The notes beneath the pieces were generated by a model. The model saw only the letters and a program-made list of their open reading frames with translations, made no database searches and was not told the origin of the DNA. From the NCBI GenBank assembly GCA_902768825.1, contig CACXMR010000001.1, positions 44,361 to 108,360 on the forward strand: a DNA stretch of 64,000 bases, written 5' to 3'. The position numbers and the translations under genes were made by a program. Positions 8,401-16,207 of the stretch are shown here, piece by piece. Numbering within the stretch: position 1 is the stretch's first letter; the number at the start of each line of letters is the position of its first letter. The DNA is from an uncultured Ruminococcus sp. (GTDB taxonomy: Bacteria > Bacillota > Clostridia > Oscillospirales > Acutalibacteraceae).

Positions 8401-10628
8401 ATATAGGTATACTGACCGCCACCCTCCCATTTTCCGCCATCTCTGACATCTGGAGAAAGGTTCTGATCCCAGATATAATAGCCCTCAACGGTGATCTTGC
8501 TTTTTGCAAGAGCCTCTGTCCTGGCTGTTCTGACGATGATATCGTTAAAATACTGTTTGGTGGATTTATCCTTGTCCTTGTCGTCGGTCTTGGGGGCATC
8601 GTTGGTTGTGGATGTGCGGTTTTTCAGTGATTTCTCGGTGTAGTAATTGATATAGATACCGCCGGTATTGTCATTCTTATGGTTAGTGTTGCAGTTGCCC
8701 GGAGTGACCTGACCAAAGAAACTAACACAGTCGCAGTCGTCGGGCTTGTGAGCGTCGCCGTAAATGATCCTGAAGATATTACCCTCGCCGTCGGCACGGA
8801 TAGGACTTCCGACACATTCATCGGTAGAGGTATACATACATACCCAGCCGTTAAAGCCATTATAGGCGTTCAGGTCGGCGATCTTTCCCTTGTTGTTCTT
8901 TACCGCCTTATATTTCACGTTTGCATAGCCGTCCTTGACCTTTACCGCATCTATGACATAATCGGGAATAGTGGTGTAGTCTTTTGCTTCTTCTTCCTTA
9001 ATCATATCCCTGATAACGCAGAAGCCGTAGAAAAGCAGTGTAAAGCCTAACACCGCCAACCCGAAATATCCTGCGTATTTAAAGATGCAGGCAGACACCG
9101 TCACCATCGTTGATGCAACGCTCATCAGGCATGAAATAGCGGCATATTCGGCAATATGAAGCAGTGCTCCGCCGACAACCCATCCTACAAAACCAAGCAC
9201 CGTTGCCGCTGAGCCTGCCACTCCCAGCCATTTGATGGCTGTTTCTATGTCTTCCTTTTTTTCGGCAAAGCTATCGTTGGCCTCACCGTTCAGCATAGCC
9301 TGAGCGGCATTCTGACGGATAGCAAAGGATGTGAAGGCTACATTGCTCTTTGCAAAATCCGGGTCGGTATTCGTCCATATAGACAGAGAATCCTTGCCGA
9401 TCAGATCCTTGATCTTGTTGGCGGTGGTATCCAGAAGCTTCTGATATTCCTCACTGTGGGCATTCTCGCTAAGACCTGAAGCGCAGGGAACAAATCCCGC
9501 CAGCTCTGTCATCCTGACCTGTGCATAGCTCATGGAGTCTATCATAGGATATATCTGGGTGAGATCCACCTCCTCGCTGGTCTGCTTGCCCATTTCAACG
9601 ATCCACTCTCCCAGGGGCATATCGGAATTGGCATCGTATTCGTTGAGCATCTTGTAGGCATTGAGATAAAGGGCACCGGCATCGGACTGTTTTATTTCAT
9701 CCATATTATCAACGGTCTCTTCCAGGCTGTCACCTGAAACCCTTTTTTTCATATCCTCCTCGTTATAGCTTGCCATACTGTTTTCAAAGTTTGTGGCAAA
9801 CTCCTGCATCTGTCTGAAAAGAGCCTTTGCGTCATCGCCATATTGACGGTAAAGCCTGTCTTTTTCGTCCTGAGAAAGATTTCCGCCGCCTACAACATCC
9901 CACAAAGAGCTGTCGGACATTTGCCCCGCCCATGTTGCCGTCTGCTGGGGTTCTTCGTCATCATCGCCTGTTTCGGGTTGATAGGGAGCAAGCCCTGCAT
10001 AGAGAAGACTGATGATAGAATTGATCGCCGCATTGCTGGACTCTGTAAGCACCCTTGCATAAAAATCCGTCGTGGTTTTGCCTTTGACGACATAATCACC
10101 GAATTTCATTTCGCCGACTTCTGGCACAGAAAGCAGGTTAAGTCCGTTATAAGCGTCGATAGCTTTGGGGCTGCCGTTATTGTAGCTGTCTATGAATTCC
10201 GTAGTTGCCATCTGCAGCGTTTCTGCGGTGGAATAGTTTGACTTGCGGAATTCTTCATACATTTCATTATAGTTCTTTATCTGGAAGCCGCCGTTCATAT
10301 CGAGAATAGCAATCTTATACAGTGCCTCTTCCCTGTTTTCGGTGGTCTTATAGCCCATATATACACGGCCGCCTTTTTCTGCGCCCTTGTTCAGGTCCTT
10401 TTCTACAAATGTGAAGCCCTCTTTTTCACAGGCAGCACGGGCTTCTTTTTCGCTGTCAGCCTCAAACACCTTTACTTCCTTGAGATAGACGATCCTTTCT
10501 GCCGCAGATGCTTTCCGGCTGGTGAAAATAGGTTCCTGGGTGAGAAAGCATAAAACAAGAAGCAAAGATATTGATGTCAGTACAAATTTTATTAATCTTC
10601 TGAGTCTCCTGTCTTTAGTCCTGATCAT
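5445..10628 (-). CDS. Giant secreted membrane protein with repeated MABP-like beta modules
   Basis: The protein is 1727 aa. It has an N-terminal signal or anchor helix (about 10-40); a first module whose core DLNKGAEKGGRVYMGYKTT resembles MABP/Vps62 beta-prism repeats (DLN-G-GG-YIYL-YK); a long helical region (about 125-490); a hydrophobic block of about three helices (495-575); and more beta modules with repeated DLN...YxYY signatures. A very acidic linker near 1120-1200 contains SWDYDDDEQ repeats. It ends without a C-terminal anchor. ATG 10628 is chosen because AAGGAGG lies 8 bp upstream. The start overlaps the frame-corrected end of the preceding Pmp gene by 14 bp. The 802- and 808-aa proteins share the N-terminal and central layout. 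Function is unknown; the MABP resemblance is by eye only. Confidence 0.8.
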   Translation of the reverse strand: MIRTKDRRLRRLIKFVLTSISLLLVLCFLTQEPIFTSRKASAAERIVYLKEVKVFEADSEKEARAACEKEGFTFVEKDLNKGAEKGGRVYMGYKTTENREEALYKIAILDMNGGFQIKNYNEMYEEFRKSNYSTAETLQMATTEFIDSYNNGSPKAIDAYNGLNLLSVPEVGEMKFGDYVVKGKTTTDFYARVLTESSNAAINSIISLLYAGLAPYQPETGDDDEEPQQTATWAGQMSDSSLWDVVGGGNLSQDEKDRLYRQYGDDAKALFRQMQEFATNFENSMASYNEEDMKKRVSGDSLEETVDNMDEIKQSDAGALYLNAYKMLNEYDANSDMPLGEWIVEMGKQTSEEVDLTQIYPMIDSMSYAQVRMTELAGFVPCASGLSENAHSEEYQKLLDTTANKIKDLIGKDSLSIWTNTDPDFAKSNVAFTSFAIRQNAAQAMLNGEANDSFAEKKEDIETAIKWLGVAGSAATVLGFVGWVVGGALLHIAEYAAISCLMSVASTMVTVSACIFKYAGYFGLAVLGFTLLFYGFCVIRDMIKEEEAKDYTTIPDYVIDAVKVKDGYANVKYKAVKNNKGKIADLNAYNGFNGWVCMYTSTDECVGSPIRADGEGNIFRIIYGDAHKPDDCDCVSFFGQVTPGNCNTNHKNDNTGGIYINYYTEKSLKNRTSTTNDAPKTDDKDKDKSTKQYFNDIIVRTARTEALAKSKITVEGYYIWDQNLSPDVRDGGKWEGGGQYTYIGYSITNDPKQAIRDIRVATFTPSGQIQFGDITYGCAGTLGFPATSKEENSEYPQNLDGLFITRNEKAGTPIEVGKLHLVKDFSDAEDGWEAVTTFSGLVYNFNTTRYNKQGSEAYLPGRKHVYPFEYTGYYTETDHTWENTDCYLYYEPEMTYDSETKYLSEIYFAFGTDSENEGRFDIGTSAHFNQLVQKLKTVPNATVLEDLNLAKSFNFKGYVIDSNQKYLHLCYTWSYNPYRALYGIAAFRGTVNSPNLPYTMSKATSYQGAPSGAADKSINYTSVSVVVQRTTQGRYVVRGISPENAYMTTTGLLGKNEKVPKGYTEDYLSNFLSYRQKTAFIPTGLYVSGYTEGKKPLTLDDVIISSTPHNATVSNGETPQTTEEKEESQTTYDEEESWDYDDDEQSWDYDDDEQSWDYDDDGGSRTNDQEEESQSTDEEEEEAPLEEAVSGTLSIDVTDERTLSGKKAQGVFTSVQDLMYPNETEPFNIAYPNWTSDENDKFEAGTPLYIYFRNTVVYKKYISRIFVGQCSRKDAKTDDEDKLKEFDKVVDINALIAATAAGSDEVIPVNVAADQDKAWYSRKDSNGRLEIEPAEDQPAAYISVARTDKEEEAIRGIMLYKSSPDKAVPNQLVVDGATYYCASNSSPIRMSNGNSYFLYYSYNMGVSPGRPITHITAGSEPFKSRQATALVTDKADTSDSKAVLYGDTTMKTFIRAAFENGDQVYFNKIYAASGSDKASAKLKLLEQGCTEYCDINLNEDAGGNAVYFGYRSYMLNEKAIRMKNTDEAKAAERAYQLSQAIYDIVCTVDEPYKPEGFVSQRYQIYYAPVVVVDKKTNKMSGVNLNEGTTGPEIYMYYATPYGAKEYNERAKTDKRAILSSMPNNYFSAPLTKIAFSKYDRVPYSEDVEASTSEQSNLLRWEYIMQSNNKQHIDLNEGAIKFDSDYRTSENRISMFAQREDGSVKPSAEITGGYIDEYDDIGYLLNVK
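7145..7220. repeat. 27-bp in-frame tandem repeat, about 2.8 copies
   Basis: Near-perfect copies begin at 7145, 7172 and 7199 and encode SWDYDDDEQ on the minus strand. The sequence identity suggests recent slippage expansion in the acidic linker of the giant protein. Confidence 0.95.
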
Positions 10629-10802
10629 CTTCTTCGCCTCCTTTTCCGGCATCTGCGCTCATTTTCTTTTTCCTGACAACGATAAGGATAATGGTCACAA
10701 GCGAGAGTATTCCAAAACAGATGATTACCTCCAGATTGCCGTTGCCGAAGATTGAAGCCGAGGTGGTTAGCAGGGAATATCTGACGAGGTACTTTGAAAA
10801 TT

Positions 10803-12773
10803 CTAACTTTCCTTCGTCGGCGGTGAAATATCTTGTCTGATCCTTACTGTACCCTTGTCAAGGAAGATCGCCCCGCCTTCGCAGTTGTCGGCGCTGTCGA
10901 TGGTCTGGCAGTGATAGATCCTGCCGCCTGTCAGTGTAAATTCTCCGTCAGCTATCCTTACAGCTCCGCCGTCTTCATCGGTGATACAATCGTAGATCGT
11001 ACCGCCGTTCATAATGACCTTTCCCTTTCCGGTTATCTCAAAGCAGCCTCCGGTATCAGAGCTGGCTCCTCCCGTCAGCACACCGCCCTTTATCCCGTCA
11101 TAGCCCGGGCTTTCGGGTGAGCTGTCCTTTATGGTCAGCAGGGCTTTGTCTTTGACACTGAACAAGCCTCCTTTGGATTTCTTGTCGTAGTTAAGGTCAC
11201 GCTTGATATAGTGGCCGTTAAGGTCAATGGTGATATGCTTTTCCGAGCCGAGCTCATACATCTCGCTGCTTTGCCAGTCACCGACGAGAGTGATAACTGT
11301 TTCTTTGTCGGAGCCTGCCGAATTGACGGCTTTGCTCCAGGCGTCAGCAGGTGCAGAGTATTCATTTTTGGAAATGCGCTTTTCACCGGAATAGACCTCC
11401 ACAAGAGTTTTTGTCGTATACCTGATGCTGTTGGGGTCCTTTTCGATGACAACCTCTGTTTTTTTGTTGTCGGGAGAAATGCGGTATTCTTCGTTGTTTA
11501 CAAAAAAATAGTTATTTGCCGAAACGGTATTGTTCTTTCCGTAACCGGTGGTGATCTCTGTCTGAAGGTCGGAAATATTCAGACCAATGCGGGTGCTGGG
11601 CTCAAACTTTCCTGTTACGGTTATCTTTGAAATAGTGCCGAATGCAATGTCGTTTTGATTGTTTTCATCGTCATTTTTGGTGTTGTCTTTTATCCTTGTC
11701 AGACCTCCGCCGAGGGTAACAGTGCCATCGTTCTGAAAAATACCGCCGCCATTCTGAGTGCAGTTGTTTACGGTTATTTCTGTGCCTGTGACGGTGAGGG
11801 CGCCGCTGTTGTATATACCTCCGCCGTATTCTGCACTGTTTTCGGTCAGGCTGCTTTCCTTCAGGAGCAAAGCTCCTTCATTGAGCACTGCACCGCCGTT
11901 TTTGCCGCACTTGTTTCGGCTGAAAGCCCCTTTTGTAAGCTCTGCTTCTCCAGTCTTTGCTATTGCCACAGCGCCGCCGGATACAACCGCCTGATTGTCC
12001 GTGAAGGATGCGTCCGAAACAACGAGCTTTCCATTTTCTGCATAGACAGCGCCGCCCTCCGTTCCTGAGGAATTGCCGCTGAAAACCGTCTTTCCCTTGA
12101 TGGTTACCTTGTCCTGATCTTTGGCATTCACATAGATTCCGCCGCCGCAAATCTCAGCACTGTTGTTCTTTACGGCACAGCCATCAAGGGTAACATTGCC
12201 CATAACCGCAACAGCACCGCCCTTTTCGGCACTGTTGCCCTCAAAGGTACAGCCGCTGACTGTCACTGTGCAGCCGCTGTCAGCATAGACTGCGCCCCCT
12301 GAGCCTGCTTTGTTATCCTTAAAAGTAACGCCGCTGAGAGTGAGACTTGAAGGGATCGTTTGTTTTTTCAGACAGGATATTCCTCCGCCAAAATCGGAAG
12401 CACCGCCGGTGATAACACCTTTATGCTCCTGAGAGCTGTCCTTGACGGTAAGGCTGCCTCCCTCAACGATGATAACGCTGCCCTTTGCTTCAGGTGAAGA
12501 GAGATTTCTGGCGAGAGTAAAGCCACTTAAATCAATGGTGATATTCTGACCCTCTCCGATGATGATACTGCTGCTTGCAGTGATATCCGCTGTAAGGGTC
12601 AGTGTGGCCGCATCTGTGCCTGCCGAGTCAACAGCACTTTGCATTGCCTCTGCAGAATTGACCTCAATACCTGCAGCAAAAGCGCTGATTCCTGAAATTG
12701 CCGATGTAATCACTATCACTGCGGATGAGAGCAGAAAGGCGGCGAGCTTTTTAAGCATCAGTTTATTTTTCAT
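10803..12773 (-). CDS. Pmp-like beta-helix surface protein, frameshifted before its membrane anchor
   Basis: The protein is 656 aa as read. A signal peptide (to about 33, ending SAFAAG) is followed by many repeats of the chlamydial-Pmp type (NNSAE-GGGIYV, GGAVYA, GGAVAI), predicted to form a right-handed beta helix. A second, similar block starts near 470. The frame ends at 10803, but the next frame continues from about 10830 as YFTADEGKLEFSKY. It then gives a hydrophobic helix (VIICFGILSLVTIILIVV) and RKKK, ending at TAA 10615-10617, overlapping the next gene's start. A 1-base change around 10825-10835 therefore removes the anchor and would turn a membrane protein into a secreted one. The start overlaps the frame-corrected end of the upstream Pmp gene (ATGA). 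Confidence 0.85.
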   Translation of the reverse strand: MKNKLMLKKLAAFLLSSAVIVITSAISGISAFAAGIEVNSAEAMQSAVDSAGTDAATLTLTADITASSSIIIGEGQNITIDLSGFTLARNLSSPEAKGSVIIVEGGSLTVKDSSQEHKGVITGGASDFGGGISCLKKQTIPSSLTLSGVTFKDNKAGSGGAVYADSGCTVTVSGCTFEGNSAEKGGAVAVMGNVTLDGCAVKNNSAEICGGGIYVNAKDQDKVTIKGKTVFSGNSSGTEGGAVYAENGKLVVSDASFTDNQAVVSGGAVAIAKTGEAELTKGAFSRNKCGKNGGAVLNEGALLLKESSLTENSAEYGGGIYNSGALTVTGTEITVNNCTQNGGGIFQNDGTVTLGGGLTRIKDNTKNDDENNQNDIAFGTISKITVTGKFEPSTRIGLNISDLQTEITTGYGKNNTVSANNYFFVNNEEYRISPDNKKTEVVIEKDPNSIRYTTKTLVEVYSGEKRISKNEYSAPADAWSKAVNSAGSDKETVITLVGDWQSSEMYELGSEKHITIDLNGHYIKRDLNYDKKSKGGLFSVKDKALLTIKDSSPESPGYDGIKGGVLTGGASSDTGGCFEITGKGKVIMNGGTIYDCITDEDGGAVRIADGEFTLTGGRIYHCQTIDSADNCEGGAIFLDKGTVRIRQDISPPTKES

Positions 12774-12791
12774 GTCGCCCCCTCCTCCTTT

Positions 12792-15700
12792 TCATCTTCG
12801 GCTTTTTTCTTCCTTTTCAGAGAATACAGCATTGCCGTGATAACTGAGACCAGTAGCCCCACAGCCTATATAAATAATGAGATTTCCTTCAGAGAATATT
12901 GATGCTGTGGTCGTTGGCGAAGTAAGCTTCCACTGGGCATAAAGATGAACAACATCGTTCGGGACGGTAGTAAGATCCTTTACCTTCTCCTTGTCGGCGT
13001 AGTTAGTGCCCGTACCGTCAGCCTTTGTGTTCCAGCCGGTAAAGGTATAGCCCTCCCTTTTGTAGTAGCATTTAGGAAGAGCCACAGCCGCCTTGCCATA
13101 GGTCATGGTCTTTGAGACCATCACGCAGGTAACATCCTTGCCCTCCATCAGCGGGTCGCCGTTCTTTTCAAATTCTATCGTATATCTGATACCCTTGAGA
13201 GTTGCCGTCAGGACAATATCCTCCTTGCCGAAGGCAAATGTGTATGTGCCGTCGTCATTTGCCTCGAGAAAGCAGGCGCCGCTGGCAACGTAATTATTGA
13301 TATAATACCCTTCCTTGCAGGGGTAGTTTTTGATCTGTATTCTTTCGTTGGCATGTCCTGTTTTTGTCATTACAGTCTCATCGTCTACCACTACCGTCAG
13401 ATGCAACGGGAAGGAAAAATGCACGGGAATGATCCTCGCAACCTCAGTTTCGTCGCTGCCGGAAACAAGGGTCAGCCTGTACTCACTGTAATGATCCGTT
13501 GCAAGGGAGGTATCCACCTTCCACTTCATTCCGGAATCATCTGCTTTTGTGCAGGTGTCATTTTCGGGGAAGGAAAGGTTTTCCGTTTTGACAGCACCCT
13601 CGCCCTTAGGGGTCCATCCTACGCCGTACTGATCCACTGCGGTTATGCTAATATATTTTGTTTCGTCCTTCTGGAGGTCTACCTCGTTTTTCTGATCTAT
13701 CTCAACAAACGGGCGAGGATATTTTCCGGCAGGAATATTGATCTTCGTTTCTTTTGCCTCTACACCGTATACATTATGTATGCAGTGCCTGCTGCAGCAG
13801 TTTACCCCGTTGATATAGATCTTTACATCAGCCTCAAAGTCACGCCACGCTCCCGCTGTGCCATACTTTGTGCGGAATTTCACGGCTGAGGGAAAGGAAG
13901 TGCCGCAGTCAAGCTCATATTCATAATAACCATCGCTGCTGTCGATTTTTTTGTGAAAGTCCGGTGAGCTTTTCAGATATCTTTCACTGTCCTGTCCGTA
14001 ATTGTCCTTTACATAGAAATACAGATAGGCTTCGTCCCACCAGTCGGCGTCATCGGTTACTTTTACAGTCACCTTGACCTTATAGCCCTTTGCTGTGGCT
14101 GTCAGTCTTTTTACAAGCTGCGCCTCGGGATATTCCTCTTCGGGGCTGATCCTGTAATTGCCTGTGTCGCAAAAGAAATAGGTGTCTGCATTTGCTTCGT
14201 TAAATTCGCTGTAGTTTTCGGTGAGATCACGGTTTTCATAATTCGCCGGGGGCGTTATGCCTATTCTGCTCTCCGGGTATAGCTCTCCGGTGACCTTGAT
14301 TTTTGTATAGTTCTTGAATGTAATTTTGCTGTAGGCGCTGTCCTTCATGTTGTCATCCACAACGATCCTGCCGCCGGCAAGTATCATGCTGCCTGAGTTC
14401 ATATAGATACCCCCGGCATTGCCGGTCACTGATGTATTTTTCAGCGTCAGCTTATTGCCGGAATCAAAATATACACCGCTGCCCCCTGTGTTGCTGCGTA
14501 TGGTGCAGTCGGTAAGAGAAAGAGCGCCCTTAGTGAATATTCCTGAGCCGTCTGATGTGCTGCTGTTGCTGCTGATATTTACATTTACAAGCTCAGCTGA
14601 TGTACCGCTGTCAAACCAGACCGCACCGCCGAAGCCCGAAGCAATGTTTCCTTCCAGGGCAGTATCCTTAAAATTGACCGTTCCACTTATGACGCAGATA
14701 CCGCCGCCGTCCTTTGCATAATTCTGACCTATGCCGGTTTTATCACTAAGTGAGGTCTGGGATCCTTCGGCAAGCATTATTCCGCCGCCGCTGCTTTTTG
14801 CGCTGTTGGATGCGATAGTGCAGCCGCTGAGGGTCATAGTACCGTAATTGATAATTCCACCGCCGTTTTCGGCATTATTGTTGCGGGCTATCTCAGCTTT
14901 TTTCAGGTCTGCCTTACCCTTTGACCAGATACCGGTGCCTGACTGCCCGGCAATATTTGAGCTTACTGTTCCTCCATTAACAGCAAGCTTGCCCAGATTA
15001 TAGATTCCGCCGCCGTTATCCGAACTCTTGTTATTTTCGGCACTGCCGCCGTTCATGGTAACAGTGCCGTTTTCGGTGATGTAGATGCCCCCGCCGTTTT
15101 GGGAAGCATTATCTTCGATAACTGCATTTTTATTGATAGTTACGGAGCCACCTCTGACAAACAGTCCGCCGCCGTTGTCGGCTGTATTGCCCGCAATAGT
15201 TCCTCCATCCATTATCAGTTCGCCGTCAATATAGGCGCCGCCGCCGTTCGGGGCAAGACCGCCGGTGATAAGCCCCGAATGTTCAGTGCTTGAATCCTTT
15301 ATTGTCAGCTTTGAACCCTTGTTGACCTGGAACACATGACCTGTGGCAACCTTGCTTTCCAGATTGCGGGACAGAGTGTAGCCGTTGAGGTCGATGGTGT
15401 GTTCTTTACCGTCTTTGACAAAAAAGCAATCGGAAAGCTCGATGTTATTTGCCATAACGATCACTTCGTCCTTGTTGAGTGCGGCGCAAAGTGAAGCCTC
15501 CGAACCCACCTCGCCATCAGCATAGAAGGTCTCAAATCTCATCACAAGCTTATTGGGACTGTAAGAGTCCTTTTCTGCCGAAACAAGCCTGATAGGCGTA
15601 GACGGGCTCCATTGAAAATAGCTGTCGTTAGCTCTTTTTGAGCTTTCGTCAAGATAGACCTCAAAGGCGGAATATTCGCTGCCGTCGCCGGAAGAATGAA

Positions 15701-16160
15701 GGGTTGCACCTGCGCCGGCAACGTCCCCGATCTTCATATCCCCGACATAGATATGAGAATTGTTCTTATAGTTCTTCTGGGAATCGCCTTCTTCATCAAA
15801 GGCTTTCAGAACGTAGGCGCAGATATTCCTTGAATAGACGCTGAATTTTATGCTGTCAACCCGCAGAGTGCGCTCGGTGGTATAGGTCTCTGCTAAAGAC
15901 TGCCTGATCTTGATCTGCTCGCCTTCAACATTCAGTTCCGCTGTTGTAACACCCATGCGAGCCTCCATGCTGGGATAGAGAACCGAGCCCTTGCCGATGA
16001 TATCCCCTGCCTTCAGGTCTCCTACATAGATCCGGGCGCCGCTTTTATACTCCTTTGCGTCGGCAGAAATCCTAAGCATTCCGCTGCACATAGCGCTGAT
16101 GACAAAAAGAAGGATAAGTGTCAGTGATAATACTCTCATATATGCTTTTGTTTTTTTCAT
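12792..16160 (-). CDS. Large Pmp-like beta-helix surface protein, frameshifted inside its membrane anchor
   Basis: The protein is 1122 aa as read. It has a signal peptide (to about 35), a region with two similar YVGD-K-GD strands (about 40-170), a beta-helix of Pmp-type repeats such as GNTADNGGGLFV and NASQNGGGIYI (about 250-610), Ig-like beta regions, and near the C-terminus a Listeria-Bacteroides/InlB-type repeat (YTFTGWNTKADG..., LYAQW). The last residues are a nonsense tail. Removing one G at 12865-12866 instead gives NLIIYIAVGLLVSVITAML, then LKRKKK, ending at TGA 12770-12772 and overlapping the next start. It is the second gene of the unit, 47 bp after the 802-aa gene. Likely a surface adhesin or stalk; the ligand is unknown. 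Confidence 0.85.
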   Translation of the reverse strand: MKKTKAYMRVLSLTLILLFVISAMCSGMLRISADAKEYKSGARIYVGDLKAGDIIGKGSVLYPSMEARMGVTTAELNVEGEQIKIRQSLAETYTTERTLRVDSIKFSVYSRNICAYVLKAFDEEGDSQKNYKNNSHIYVGDMKIGDVAGAGATLHSSGDGSEYSAFEVYLDESSKRANDSYFQWSPSTPIRLVSAEKDSYSPNKLVMRFETFYADGEVGSEASLCAALNKDEVIVMANNIELSDCFFVKDGKEHTIDLNGYTLSRNLESKVATGHVFQVNKGSKLTIKDSSTEHSGLITGGLAPNGGGAYIDGELIMDGGTIAGNTADNGGGLFVRGGSVTINKNAVIEDNASQNGGGIYITENGTVTMNGGSAENNKSSDNGGGIYNLGKLAVNGGTVSSNIAGQSGTGIWSKGKADLKKAEIARNNNAENGGGIINYGTMTLSGCTIASNSAKSSGGGIMLAEGSQTSLSDKTGIGQNYAKDGGGICVISGTVNFKDTALEGNIASGFGGAVWFDSGTSAELVNVNISSNSSTSDGSGIFTKGALSLTDCTIRSNTGGSGVYFDSGNKLTLKNTSVTGNAGGIYMNSGSMILAGGRIVVDDNMKDSAYSKITFKNYTKIKVTGELYPESRIGITPPANYENRDLTENYSEFNEANADTYFFCDTGNYRISPEEEYPEAQLVKRLTATAKGYKVKVTVKVTDDADWWDEAYLYFYVKDNYGQDSERYLKSSPDFHKKIDSSDGYYEYELDCGTSFPSAVKFRTKYGTAGAWRDFEADVKIYINGVNCCSRHCIHNVYGVEAKETKINIPAGKYPRPFVEIDQKNEVDLQKDETKYISITAVDQYGVGWTPKGEGAVKTENLSFPENDTCTKADDSGMKWKVDTSLATDHYSEYRLTLVSGSDETEVARIIPVHFSFPLHLTVVVDDETVMTKTGHANERIQIKNYPCKEGYYINNYVASGACFLEANDDGTYTFAFGKEDIVLTATLKGIRYTIEFEKNGDPLMEGKDVTCVMVSKTMTYGKAAVALPKCYYKREGYTFTGWNTKADGTGTNYADKEKVKDLTTVPNDVVHLYAQWKLTSPTTTASIFSEGNLIIYIGCGATGLSYHGNAVFSEKEEKSRR

Positions 16161-16207
16161 AACATCTCACATCCTTTGATCTTTTTGTCTCAGGCTATTA
16201 CATTGTT

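Noticed and set aside
10803-16160. Long open frames on the plus strand inside the Pmp and MABP-like genes
   Set aside because: They mirror the glycine- and aspartate-rich codons of the minus-strand genes, lack ribosome sites and have no recognisable domains.
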